The notes below the pieces were generated by a model. It made no database searches. It saw only the letters and a program-made list of their open reading frames with translations, and was not told the origin of the DNA. This document shows positions 8,415-19,011 of a stretch of DNA of 42,518 nucleotides, one piece after another. Made by a program: the position numbers and the translations under genes. How positions within the stretch are numbered: the stretch's first letter is position 1; each line of letters starts with the position of its first letter. The stretch lies in contig CALVHO010000020.1 of NCBI GenBank assembly GCA_944328445.1, positions 1 through 42,518 on the forward strand, written 5' to 3'. This stretch comes from an uncultured Clostridia bacterium (GTDB lineage Bacteria > Bacillota > Clostridia > Christensenellales > Borkfalkiaceae).

Positions 8415-10193
8415 TTAAGCGCATATATCGAAAGAGTACAGGCGGATCTCGCCGTGCCCGTAGGTCTCGTCGCCGACGAACCGTATCCCGCCGATCTCCC
8501 TCCCGACGGGGATCTTGACCAGCCTTTGGTGGTTGTCCGCCACCTCTTTCCACAATTCCCACCGCTCCCCGATGCGGACATAGACGCGGAACTTTTTCAC
8601 CAATTCGCCCGCCATCGTCGCGGCGGCGCCGTCGAGCGGGTAGCTGCAACGGCTGGGGAACATCTTCAAAGCCCCCTGCGAATCGGGGTAACGCTTGCCC
8701 GAAATGTCGTTGTCGAACACCAGGCGGACGGCTCCGCAATACGCATTGCCCGAAAATACAAATTCGAGCGGCTCCCCTCTTTGCAGTACGATCGCGCCGT
8801 CCTTTGCGCCGATCGCGCGTTCGGCGCCTTCCCAAAAGGCGGAAAGCCGTTCCTTTGCGATGTTCGGCGTTGCCGTGCGGACGGCCCCGGAGATCTTCCG
8901 CGGGGTGTGCAGCAGGTAGCAGTCGTCGTCGCGCAGGGCCTGCTGCAATTCCGCCATGTGCCCGCCCACGGCGCGCGGGGAAATGCCGTAACGTACCGCG
9001 AGCGAACACGCCGTGCCGACAGCCTGCCCCTCGAGCGCGCAGGTGGCCATGACGCGCGTGGAAGAGAGCGCCATGTGCGTCACGCTGATGTTCCTGCCCG
9101 CGAAAAACAGGTTGGAAACGTTCTTTGAATACAGGCAGCGGTACGGTATGCCGTACGGGGCGGATACCGTATAGTGGATGTTGGGCACGTCCCGCGTGTG
9201 GATGCCGCGGGGATCGTGGTCGTCCATGCTCCAACCGCCGTAGGCGACCTCGTCGTCGAAGACGGAAGCGTTCTCGACGTCGTTCTGGGTGAGGACGTAA
9301 TCCCCCATGTAGCGGCGCGACTCGCGCTTGCCCGCAAGAAAGCCGACCCAATCCAGCTCCCAGTTTTCAGAATCGAAGCGGCCGCTGTTCTTGATGTAAT
9401 CCCACGCCCCGAAGGCGCGCGCAATGAGTTCGCGGTTGTACTCCTCGGCGTTTTTGATCACGTCCCCGTCGCCGCCGATCTCCACCCACCAAAAATTTTC
9501 GTACTTGAAATTGGTCCTGCTGTGGATGTCGAAACGGTTTTGGAATTCATCGTCCGAGAATTTGTGCGCGAACGGCGGCGGCGTGAAGGAGACGGGGCCG
9601 CAGGTCTCGCGGGCTTGCAGCAGACAGCTGTTGCCCATCGTGCAGCCGTCCGCCTGTTCGGGCGCGTACGATTCGCCGTATTCTTTTCTGCTCTCCCGCC
9701 CCTTGCGGTATGCGACGCCCGTAAATTCCGCCAGGACGCCGTCCCCCGAGCAATCGGCATAATAGCGCGCGCGGATGGTGTACGTCGTATACGTCGTCAG
9801 CTGCCATGCCTCGACGGACTCGATCCTGCCGTCCCTCTCTTCCGCGCCCGTGCAGCTCGTGTTCAGCATCAGCGTGATGTTCGGCTCCGCCGCGGCTTTG
9901 TTGTACACGACGCCGTCCCATCCGCTGTAATTCATGCGCGGGTTGTAGAAGATGTTGTCCATGGCCAGCTCTTCCAAGATCCCGCCTTCCCTGAAATCGG
10001 GGAAGGAAATGCTCGCCCCGCGGACCCACATCCGGATCTCGCCGGATGCATTGCCGCCCAGCACGGGCCTGTCCTGCACCAGAACGACTTTGACGCCCCT
10101 CCTGGCGGCGGAAACAGCCGCGCAGACCCCCGCGAGGCCGCCGCCGATGACGCAAAGATCCGTCTCGATCACTTTATTCGTAGTTTTTTCCAT
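8415..10193 (-). CDS. FAD-dependent oxidoreductase with C-terminal beta-sandwich domain
   Basis: The protein is 592 residues from the ATG at 10193, which has a GGGGGG ribosome binding site about 5 bases upstream. An upstream in-frame extension to 10289 is GC-rich low-complexity sequence and is rejected. Residues 11-40 carry a dinucleotide-binding fold (VIGGGLAGVCAAVSAARRG) followed by VLVQDRPVLGGNASGEIRMW, typical of the FAD_oxidored family (PF12831). A second FAD-contact region lies near NVSNLFFAGRNISVTHMALSSTRVMATCALEGQAVGTA. The last ~120 residues look like a discoidin-type beta sandwich. There is no signal peptide, so it should act in the cytoplasm. Family members often sit in polysaccharide-use operons, where they probably oxidise a sugar, but their reactions are poorly known. 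It is the first gene of the operon and is divergent from the AraC regulator. Confidence 0.82.
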   Translation of the reverse strand: MEKTTNKVIETDLCVIGGGLAGVCAAVSAARRGVKVVLVQDRPVLGGNASGEIRMWVRGASISFPDFREGGILEELAMDNIFYNPRMNYSGWDGVVYNKAAAEPNITLMLNTSCTGAEERDGRIESVEAWQLTTYTTYTIRARYYADCSGDGVLAEFTGVAYRKGRESRKEYGESYAPEQADGCTMGNSCLLQARETCGPVSFTPPPFAHKFSDDEFQNRFDIHSRTNFKYENFWWVEIGGDGDVIKNAEEYNRELIARAFGAWDYIKNSGRFDSENWELDWVGFLAGKRESRRYMGDYVLTQNDVENASVFDDEVAYGGWSMDDHDPRGIHTRDVPNIHYTVSAPYGIPYRCLYSKNVSNLFFAGRNISVTHMALSSTRVMATCALEGQAVGTACSLAVRYGISPRAVGGHMAELQQALRDDDCYLLHTPRKISGAVRTATPNIAKERLSAFWEGAERAIGAKDGAIVLQRGEPLEFVFSGNAYCGAVRLVFDNDISGKRYPDSQGALKMFPSRCSYPLDGAAATMAGELVKKFRVYVRIGERWELWKEVADNHQRLVKIPVGREIGGIRFVGDETYGHGEIRLYSFDICA

Positions 10194-10329
10194 ATCATCC
10201 CCCCGCCGCGCGCCCGCGCGCGGCCGCGGCGGCCGCCGAAAAACGGGGCCCGCCGCAACGGCCGCGCGGACGGCTCGCCTCCTGCACAAGCGGCCCGCTT
10301 TCCGCGCAAAACGGCCTTGACGAAACGTT

Positions 10330-10373
10330 CATCCGCGCGCGCTTTCGCAGCTTCGCGGATGGCTTTTTTCTTT
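10330..10373 (+). terminator. Stem-loop plus T-tract in the araC/oxidoreductase gap
   Basis: Arms CATCCGCG (10330-10337) and CGCGGATG (10354-10361) enclose a 16-base loop and are followed on the plus strand by a T-rich run (10364-10374). It looks like an intrinsic terminator facing the AraC gene, although no plus-strand gene lies upstream. It could stop stray transcription coming out of the divergent operon. The weakness is the large loop. Confidence 0.4.
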
Positions 10374-10432
10374 TATTCTACAATAATTTTGCGGCGTTTT
10401 CTATAACAAAATTGACTTGCATTGCCGCACTA

Positions 10433-10461
10433 TTGACTTTTTCGGCGGCGCGTGCTATAAT
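10433..10461 (+). promoter_or_regulatory. Near-consensus sigma-A promoter of the AraC gene (leaderless)
   Basis: The -35 box TTGACT (10433-10438) and -10 box TATAAT (10456-10461) are separated by exactly 17 bases. The AraC ATG at 10468 begins seven bases after the -10 box, at the place where transcription would normally start. There is no Shine-Dalgarno sequence. The mRNA therefore probably begins at or next to the ATG. Confidence 0.85.
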
Positions 10462-10467
10462 ACGGCC

Positions 10468-11328
10468 ATGAGCACGATCGTTCTGAATTTCCGCAACTAC
10501 ATATCAAAACTCAACTTCAAACTCCTTTCCTACGACAAACTCAAATACGAGCACGACTGGGAGAGCATCGAACATTCCCACCCGTACAGCGAGATCTTAT
10601 TCGTGACGGACGGACGCGGGGCCTTTATCAACAACGGGAAGCAGCGCCCGCTCGCCGAAGGAGACGTCGTGATCACGAACCCCTATGTATCGCATACGGA
10701 AATATCGTTGCCCCCGCCCAGCAAGCCGCTCGAATACATCGTCATCTCGCTGGACGGGATCTATTTTACCGCCAAGAACTCGGAAACGATCTTTTCCGAC
10801 AGCTATATCTATAACTTTTTGCAGCATTGGAACGAGGTCAAAAACTTTCTCGAACGGATCCAACAGGAGATCAGCGGCGAAGCTCTCCTTTGGGAAAACT
10901 CGGTTCTGAGCATCATCAACGAACTGCTCATCCTTATCTTGCGCTTTACGAAGCTGAACAATATCCAGACGGAAGGGACGATGCCGACCAACCATTCCAA
11001 CCGCATCGTTTGGCTGACGAAGCAGTACATGGAACAAAATTACGCGGAAACGATGACGCTCGATATGCTGGCGGGGAAGTTTTACATCAACAAATATTAC
11101 CTGGAACGCTGCTTCAAACAGATCGTCGGGTGCACGCCCCTCGCCTACCTCAAAAAAGTGCGCATCGACCGCGCCAAAACGCTGTTGCAGTCCACCGACT
11201 TCACGATCTCGGAGATCTCGCTGCAAGTCGGCTTTGCCTCCGCATCGCACTTTGCCAAGACCTTCCAAAAGCTGACGGGCATGACGCCGTCTGACTTTCT
11301 GCGCTCCTGCCAACCCCCCTCCGCCTGA
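10468..11328 (+). CDS. AraC-family transcriptional regulator of the sugar locus
   Basis: The product is 286 residues from the ATG at 10468. An upstream in-frame TTG at 10417 would place the promoter inside the gene and is rejected. The N-terminal ~130 residues form a cupin-like sensor with EHSHPYSEILFVTDGRGAF and a following GDVVITNPYVSH motif. The C-terminal ~100 residues hold the two helix-turn-helix motifs of AraC proteins: MTLDMLAGKFYINKYYLERCFKQIVGCTPLAYL and FTISEISLQVGFASASHFAKTFQKLTGMTPSDF. It is divergent from the transporter operon, the usual place for a local activator that responds to a sugar. The gene appears to be transcribed without a leader. The effector is unknown. Confidence 0.9.
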   Translation: MSTIVLNFRNYISKLNFKLLSYDKLKYEHDWESIEHSHPYSEILFVTDGRGAFINNGKQRPLAEGDVVITNPYVSHTEISLPPPSKPLEYIVISLDGIYFTAKNSETIFSDSYIYNFLQHWNEVKNFLERIQQEISGEALLWENSVLSIINELLILILRFTKLNNIQTEGTMPTNHSNRIVWLTKQYMEQNYAETMTLDMLAGKFYINKYYLERCFKQIVGCTPLAYLKKVRIDRAKTLLQSTDFTISEISLQVGFASASHFAKTFQKLTGMTPSDFLRSCQPPSA

Positions 11329-11351
11329 CCCGCCGCACGCTCCGCCCATAC

Positions 11352-11388
11352 AAAAAAAGACCGCCCCGTTCCCAAGGCAGTCTTTTTT
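11352..11388 (+). terminator. Intrinsic terminator of the AraC gene
   Basis: An A-rich arm with GACCGCC pairs through one G-T pair with GGCAGTC and runs into TTTTTT (11383-11388). It lies 24 bases after the AraC stop codon. The A-tract on its other side could let it work in both directions. Confidence 0.85.
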
Positions 11389-11470
11389 GTCTTTTATTCA
11401 TAAAAAATTTGCAGCCCGCGCGGAAGGCCGAACGTTCATATTTCGCTGCGGCATCCGCCGCGCCGTACGC

Positions 11471-11502
11471 AAAACGCCCGCCCCAAACATTCGGGGCGGG
11501 CG
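11471..11502 (-). terminator. Intrinsic terminator downstream of ppdK
   Basis: A perfect 10-base stem, CGCCCGCCCC (11475-11484) with GGGGCGGGCG (11493-11502), has an 8-base loop and a short TTTT on the minus strand. It follows the ppdK stop codon by about 40 bases and faces the AraC terminator, so the two convergent units are insulated. Confidence 0.75.
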
Positions 11503-11543
11503 CCTGTTGTTATGGTTTTGCCGTTACGCGGCAGCCTCGCAAA

Positions 11544-14180
<2,637 letters not shown>

Positions 14181-14246
14181 AAAAGTTTTTTCCTCCTGAT
14201 AAAATTTGGAACCGAATAACAATGGCTTTTTCGTTTCAACACTTCT

Positions 14247-14275
14247 ATTTTAATATACTTTCCATCAAATTTCAA
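14247..14275 (-). promoter_or_regulatory. Promoter of ppdK
   Basis: On the minus strand, -35 TTGAAA (14270-14275) and -10 TAAAAT (14247-14252) are separated by 17 bases within a clearly AT-rich patch. Expected transcription start is near 14240, which gives a leader of about 60 bases before the ppdK ATG. Confidence 0.7.
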
Positions 14276-14336
14276 GTGAATACAAAATCTTTTTCAAATT
14301 TTTTGCCCCGATTTTGCAAGGTGCGGCGCGGGCATG

Positions 14337-14360
14337 AAAAAACCGCCGCAAAAACGGCGG
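14337..14360 (-). terminator. Intrinsic terminator of recO
   Basis: CCGCCG (14343-14348) pairs with CGGCGG (14355-14360). On the minus strand the stem is followed by TTTTTT. It lies 27 bases beyond the recO stop and marks the end of the plsX-rnc-smc-yqzL-recO run. Confidence 0.85.
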
Positions 14361-14387
14361 AAAAACGCGGCCGCGCGGGCTGCCCGT

Positions 14388-15104
14388 TCACGGCGCGCCG
14401 AGCAAGGCGAGGTACTCGTCGACGGCCTTGACGGCAGCGCACGTCTTTTCGCGCAGGTAGGCGTACAGAAGCTTGACGGCGCGCGCCTTCCCCTCGGGCG
14501 GAAAGGGCCCCGCCTCCCCCGCCGCGCAGCCTTGCAGGGTGCGGACGGTGACCGCGCTCACCCCCGCGCCGCGGGCGCAGTCCGCGCAGTAAAAGCAGCC
14601 GTCGGCGGCGTCGAACCAACAGCGGCCTTCGAGCACGGCGCCGCAGCCCGCGCAGGCCGAAAGCTGCACTTCGTACCCCGACAGGGCGAGCGCGTGCAGG
14701 AAAAAGCCGATGAGCGCGGCCGCCTCGTCCCCCTCGCACATCTCGCGCAGGGCGGAAACGGCGCGCAGGAAGAGCTCCTCGTTGACGATGCCGTCCAAGA
14801 GGAGCGCGTCGCACAGGCCCGTGACGCAGGCGGCGGCGTAGAACTTGCCGATGTCCTCGCGCAGGGCGTAAAAGCCGTCGGTGGCGGCGGCGGAGACGAC
14901 GGTGTTGCGCTCGCCGCGGGAGGCGAGCACGTATTCGGCAAAGCAGAAGGGCTGGGCGGCGAAGGCGAGCTTTGCCTTGGCCTTGCGCACCCCCTTGGCG
15001 GCGGCGGAGATCTTCCCCTTTTGCAGCGAAAAGAGGGTGATCATCTTGTCGGCTTCGCCGTAATTGGCCGTGCGCAGCACCAGCGCGTCCACTTTGCTTT
15101 CCAT
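14388..15104 (-). CDS. recO: DNA repair protein RecO
   Basis: The 238-residue cytoplasmic protein loads RecA onto SSB-coated DNA in the RecFOR recombination-repair pathway. It opens with an OB-fold of RecO type (DALVLRTANYGEADKMITLFSLQKGKISAAAKGVRKAKAKLA). The later helical region carries a four-cysteine zinc site, C-x2-C (CAGC) and C-x2-C (CADC), near residues 153-180. The start has a GGAG site close upstream. It follows the yqzL microgene, an order also seen in Bacillus. A 10-base perfect hairpin at 15146-15171 lies in the gap between the two genes. Confidence 0.93.
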   Translation of the reverse strand: MESKVDALVLRTANYGEADKMITLFSLQKGKISAAAKGVRKAKAKLAFAAQPFCFAEYVLASRGERNTVVSAAATDGFYALREDIGKFYAAACVTGLCDALLLDGIVNEELFLRAVSALREMCEGDEAAALIGFFLHALALSGYEVQLSACAGCGAVLEGRCWFDAADGCFYCADCARGAGVSAVTVRTLQGCAAGEAGPFPPEGKARAVKLLYAYLREKTCAAVKAVDEYLALLGAP

Positions 15105-15145
15105 CGTCTCTCCGCGGCCCGCCGCGCGGGCCGAAAACCGCCCGC

Positions 15146-15171
15146 GCGGGCCGCGATAGGGCGCGGCCCGC
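15146..15171 (-). other. Strong hairpin between yqzL and recO
   Basis: GCGGGCCGCG (15146-15155) and CGCGGCCCGC (15162-15171) form a perfect 10-base stem with a 6-base loop. No T-tract follows on the minus strand, so it is not a clear terminator. It may protect or pause the mRNA ahead of recO. Confidence 0.45.
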
Positions 15172-15180
15172 GAAGAGCGG

Positions 15181-15288
15181 TCACTTTTTCAGCTGTTTGT
15201 ACAACATATAATAGGACAGGCTGCCCGTCCGCTCGAAGAGCTTCCAGGAGATCTCGGCCGCGTCCTCGTCCTTGACGAACCTTGCCAT
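15181..15288 (-). CDS. yqzL: YqzL-like microprotein
   Basis: The 35-residue reading frame begins MARFVKDEDAAEISWKLF and ends MLYKQLKK. It has a good ribosome binding site (GGGAGGG, 7 bases before the ATG at 15288). The core S-W-K-x-F-E-x-T-G-x-x-x-x-Y-x-L-Y-K matches my memory of the YqzL family (PF14006), short proteins of unknown function encoded next to recO in Bacillus and relatives. Position directly upstream of recO supports the call. It is too short for most gene finders and is easily missed. No function is known. Confidence 0.8.
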   Translation of the reverse strand: MARFVKDEDAAEISWKLFERTGSLSYYMLYKQLKK

Positions 15289-15407
15289 GCGCACACCCTC
15301 CCGCGAAGAGTATGTGCAAAAAGCGGGCGGCCGTGCGCGGTAAATTTTGGCGTGAAAGCGCCCCCGCGGGTCTTGCCGCGGCCCTTCGGCCGCGCTTCGG
15401 ATGGAGG

Positions 15408-18400
15408 TCAGTTCACCGTATCCCCGCCCAGGCGGCTCTCCACTTCGGAAAGTTTGACGGATACGATCTTGGAGACGCCCTTTTCCTCCATCGTGACGCC
15501 GAAGAGGCTGTCCGCCTTTTCCATGGTCGGCTTGCGGTGGGTGATGACGATGAACTGCGTCTCCTTCGCGAACTTTTTCAAAAACTGCGCGAATTTGTCG
15601 ACGTTGGCCTCGTCGAGCGCGGCCTCGATCTCGTCGAGCACGCAAAACGGCATGGGGCGCAGCATCAGGATGGCGAACAGGATGGCGATGGCCGTGAGCG
15701 CGCGTTCGCCGCCCGAAAGCAGCGAGATCTTGGTCAGCTTTTTGCCCGGCGGGCAGGCCACGATCTCCACGCCCGCCGAGAGCGGGTCGTCGCACTCGGA
15801 ATAGTCCATCTGCAACTCGGCGCGGCCGCCGCCGAACAGTTCCTTGAACAGCTTTTTGAAGTTTTCGTTGATCTGGTTGAACCCCTCGTCGAACTGCTTT
15901 TGCATCTCGCCTTTGAGCTCTTCGAGGGCGGCGGTGGTGTCGTCGATGCCCTTTTGCACGTCGTCGCGCTGGGCGCACATCTCCTCGTACTGGGCGTTGA
16001 GCGTTTCGTACTCTTCCAGCGCGTTGTGGTTGATGGCGCCAAGGGCGTTGATCTCGCGCTTCAAGCGGTTGACGGCCGTCTGCCCCGCCTTGGGGTCGAA
16101 GGCCTCGTCCTTGTAGGCAAGGCAGCTTTCGTACGTTTCGCCGTACTCCTCGCCGATGCGCGACTGCAAGTTTTCCAGCTCGGAATCGATCTTGGTCAGA
16201 TCGATCTCCTGGCGGTGGCGCTCCTCGGAGAGCTGCTCGATGCGCTCGCTGAGGGCGCGGGTGCGGTTCATGGCCCCCTCCTCCTCGGCGTTGAGGGCCT
16301 CCTTTTCGCGCGTGACCTCGTCCTTGCGGGCGCGCAGGGAAGAAAGTTCCTGCCGCTGTTCGGGCGTGAGCGCGGCCTGCTCGGCCATCTCTTCGAGGTC
16401 GGTGACGGTGGCGGCGATGTTGCCGATGTTCTCCTTGGCGGACGCCACCCGCCGCGAAAGCTCCTCGCCCTCGCGGGAGAGGCGGGCGGCCGTATCGCGG
16501 GCGGATCCGGCCGCGGCGCGGTACTGGGCGATGTACACTTGCAGCGTGCTGCGGCGCAGGTTGCGCTCGCCGAGGGCGGAGCGCAGCTTGTCGTACTCCC
16601 CTTTGCGGCGGCCTTCCTCTTCCTTGGCGTCGTTGCGGATGCGGGCGATCTTTTCCTCGCCCTGCGAGGACGCCGTCACCTCGCCGTCCAGCCCGCGCAG
16701 GCGCTCGTAGAGCACGGCGAGGGTATCTTCCTGCGTTTTGAGGTCCTTGCGGCCCGCCTCGCACTTGCTTTGCAGCGTTTCCGCCTTTTCGGCCAGCGCC
16801 GCGGCGCGCGAGCGCGCCTCCTGGTAGCTCTCGCGCAGCGTTTCCAGCTCGGCCTCGGCGCGGCGGACGCCCTCCTCGCAGGCGGCGCGCTTTTCGGTAA
16901 GCGCCTTGCGCTGCCGTTCGGCCGCGGCCACGGCCTGCTGCGCCTCCTCCACCTTGCGCTCGTTGGCCAAAAGCCCGCCCGCGTTTTCACGCCGCGAACC
17001 GCCCGTCATGGAGCCGCTCGTGGAGATGACGTCTCCGTCCAGCGTGACGATGCGGAAGGCGTGCGGGTATTTTTTGGCGATGGCGGTGGCGCGGGCGATG
17101 TCCTCGGCCACCAGCGTGTTGCCGATGAGGTTGTAGATGACGTTTTCGTAATACTTGTCGTAGCGGACGAGCCCGGTGGCCAGGCCCAAGGCGCCCGGCT
17201 CTTGCAGGGCGCGGCGGGTGTAGTCCGTCTCGTAGCGGGGCTTCAAGGACGCCACGGGCAGGAAAGTGACCTGCCCGCCGCGGCTGCGTTTGAGGTACTC
17301 GATGAGGCGGCGCGCGTCGTCCGCGGTGGCGGTGACGATGTTCTGCATGGCGCCGCCGAACGCCGTTTCGATGGCGACTTCGTACTTTTCGTCGCACTTG
17401 ACGATGTCCGCGATGACGCCCTTGATGCACGCGGCCAGGGAACGATCCTTGCGGGCTTCGCCCATCAGCTTTTTCACCGAGAACTTATAGCCCTCGAAAT
17501 CTTCCTTGACGTTGCGGTAAAAGCGCTCGCGGTCCTGCAAGGCGGAGATGCGCGCGCCCGTCTGGAAGAGCGCCTCGCTCGCCTCGTCGAGGGCGGCGTT
17601 CGCGGCGGCCACGGCGCCTTCCTTGGCGGCGCGGGCCTCCTTTTCGCGGGAGAGGTATTCTTGCAGCTCGGCACGCCAGTCGCAGCAGTCGGCGAGGGCC
17701 TTTTCGTCGGCGGCGAGCGCTTCGCGGGCGCTTTCGGCGGCCGCGGCGATCTCGGCGATGCGCTCCTCCACCGCCTCCTTTTTGGCCGAGAGCGTGCCGA
17801 TGTTCTGGCGGATCTCGGAGAGGTTTTCGATGGAGTCGATGACGCTTTGGTGCGATTCGTCGTTCCAGGCCTCGTATTGGGAGAGCTTTTCGGAAAGTTC
17901 GGCGATCTCGCCCGCCAGCATGTCGCTCTCGCGGCGTGAATCGGCCATCTTCGCCTCGGCGGCGGCCGCCGCCTTTTCGGCTTCGCCGATCTCGTTTTCG
18001 ATGGCTTTCAGCCGCTCGTTGCCCGCCTCGACAGTGTGTTCGTCGTTTTTCTGCTGTTCTTTGAAGAAGGAGATGCGCTCGCGGATGACGTTGGCGTCCC
18101 CTTCCTTTTTTTGCAGCTCGACGGTGATCTGCAAGATCTTGTCCCCGAGCTCCTGCAACAGCGCGTCCGCCTCGGCGATGCGGCGGCGGCTCTCGGCGTG
18201 GCGCGCGTCCAGCCGCTCGGACTCGGCGCGGGCCTCCTCCACCGCCTGCTGCACGCGGCCGAGCACTTCGCGGATGGCCGCGCGGGACGTTTCGGCGGTG
18301 TCGTGCTTGTAGATGTAGAGGTTGATCTCGTCCGTTTTGAGCTGTTCGTACAGTTCACGGTATTTGCGCGTCTTTTCCGCCTGGCGGGAAAGGGGGGCGA

Positions 18401-19007
18401 GCATATGCTCCACCTCGCCCATGCGCTGCAAAAAGATGTTGAGGTTGGTGTAGGAATTGGCGAGCCGCCGCTCGATGTCCTGGCGGCGGGACTTGAACAT
18501 GATGATGCCCGTCGCCTCTTCAAAGATGGCGCGCCTGTCCTCGGGCTTGGCGTTCATGATCTGCTCGATCTTGCCCTGCCCGATGATGGAATAGCCCTCC
18601 TTGCCCAGGCCCACGGCGTGCAGCCTGTCGACGATGTCCTTCATGCGGCAGGGCTGCTTGTTGATGAGGTACTCGCTCTCGCCGCTGCGGAAGAGGCGGC
18701 GCGTCATGGCCACCTCGTCGTATTCGAGGTCGGAGAACATGTGCGTGGCGTTGTCGAAGGTGAGCGTCACTTCGCAAAAGGACTGGCTCTTGCGGGCCTG
18801 GGTGCCGCCGAAGATGACGTCCTGCATGCTCGAACCGCGCATGGTCTTGGCGGACTGTTCGCCGAACACCCAGCGGATGGCGTCGGCGACGTTGCTCTTG
18901 CCGCAGCCGTTGGGCCCGACGATGCAGGTCACGCCGTTGTCGAATTTGATCTCGGTCTTGTCCGCGAAGGACTTGAATCCGTTGAGTTCTACTTTTTTGA
19001 AATTCAA
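15408..19007 (-). CDS. smc: Chromosome partition protein SMC (TTG start)
   Basis: The protein has 1199 residues, close to the usual ~1190. The start is a TTG at 19005-19007, giving a standard SMC N-terminus (NFKKVELNGFKSFADKTEI). The ribosome binding site GGGGAG overlaps the rnc stop codon region. Walker A is GPNGCGKSN (residues 31-39). Two long coiled-coil arms flank a hinge near residues 510-670 (FEGYKFSVKKLMGEAR, then FGGAMQNIVTATADDARRLIEYL). The C-terminal head has the signature LSGGERALTAIAILFAIL and Walker B FCVLDEIEAALDEANVDKF. With ScpA and ScpB (not in the window) it folds and segregates the chromosome. The upstream ATG of the longer frame lies inside rnc and is rejected. Confidence 0.96.
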   Translation of the reverse strand: MNFKKVELNGFKSFADKTEIKFDNGVTCIVGPNGCGKSNVADAIRWVFGEQSAKTMRGSSMQDVIFGGTQARKSQSFCEVTLTFDNATHMFSDLEYDEVAMTRRLFRSGESEYLINKQPCRMKDIVDRLHAVGLGKEGYSIIGQGKIEQIMNAKPEDRRAIFEEATGIIMFKSRRQDIERRLANSYTNLNIFLQRMGEVEHMLAPLSRQAEKTRKYRELYEQLKTDEINLYIYKHDTAETSRAAIREVLGRVQQAVEEARAESERLDARHAESRRRIAEADALLQELGDKILQITVELQKKEGDANVIRERISFFKEQQKNDEHTVEAGNERLKAIENEIGEAEKAAAAAEAKMADSRRESDMLAGEIAELSEKLSQYEAWNDESHQSVIDSIENLSEIRQNIGTLSAKKEAVEERIAEIAAAAESAREALAADEKALADCCDWRAELQEYLSREKEARAAKEGAVAAANAALDEASEALFQTGARISALQDRERFYRNVKEDFEGYKFSVKKLMGEARKDRSLAACIKGVIADIVKCDEKYEVAIETAFGGAMQNIVTATADDARRLIEYLKRSRGGQVTFLPVASLKPRYETDYTRRALQEPGALGLATGLVRYDKYYENVIYNLIGNTLVAEDIARATAIAKKYPHAFRIVTLDGDVISTSGSMTGGSRRENAGGLLANERKVEEAQQAVAAAERQRKALTEKRAACEEGVRRAEAELETLRESYQEARSRAAALAEKAETLQSKCEAGRKDLKTQEDTLAVLYERLRGLDGEVTASSQGEEKIARIRNDAKEEEGRRKGEYDKLRSALGERNLRRSTLQVYIAQYRAAAGSARDTAARLSREGEELSRRVASAKENIGNIAATVTDLEEMAEQAALTPEQRQELSSLRARKDEVTREKEALNAEEEGAMNRTRALSERIEQLSEERHRQEIDLTKIDSELENLQSRIGEEYGETYESCLAYKDEAFDPKAGQTAVNRLKREINALGAINHNALEEYETLNAQYEEMCAQRDDVQKGIDDTTAALEELKGEMQKQFDEGFNQINENFKKLFKELFGGGRAELQMDYSECDDPLSAGVEIVACPPGKKLTKISLLSGGERALTAIAILFAILMLRPMPFCVLDEIEAALDEANVDKFAQFLKKFAKETQFIVITHRKPTMEKADSLFGVTMEEKGVSKIVSVKLSEVESRLGGDTVN

Positions 19008-19011
19008 TGCT

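Noticed and set aside
15181..16764. 527-codon minus-strand frame overlapping smc
   Set aside because: Only its last 35 codons are a real gene (the YqzL-like microprotein). The rest is smc read in another frame.
15282..17939. 885-codon plus-strand frame opposite smc
   Set aside because: It is the shadow of the SMC coiled-coil codons and matches no family.
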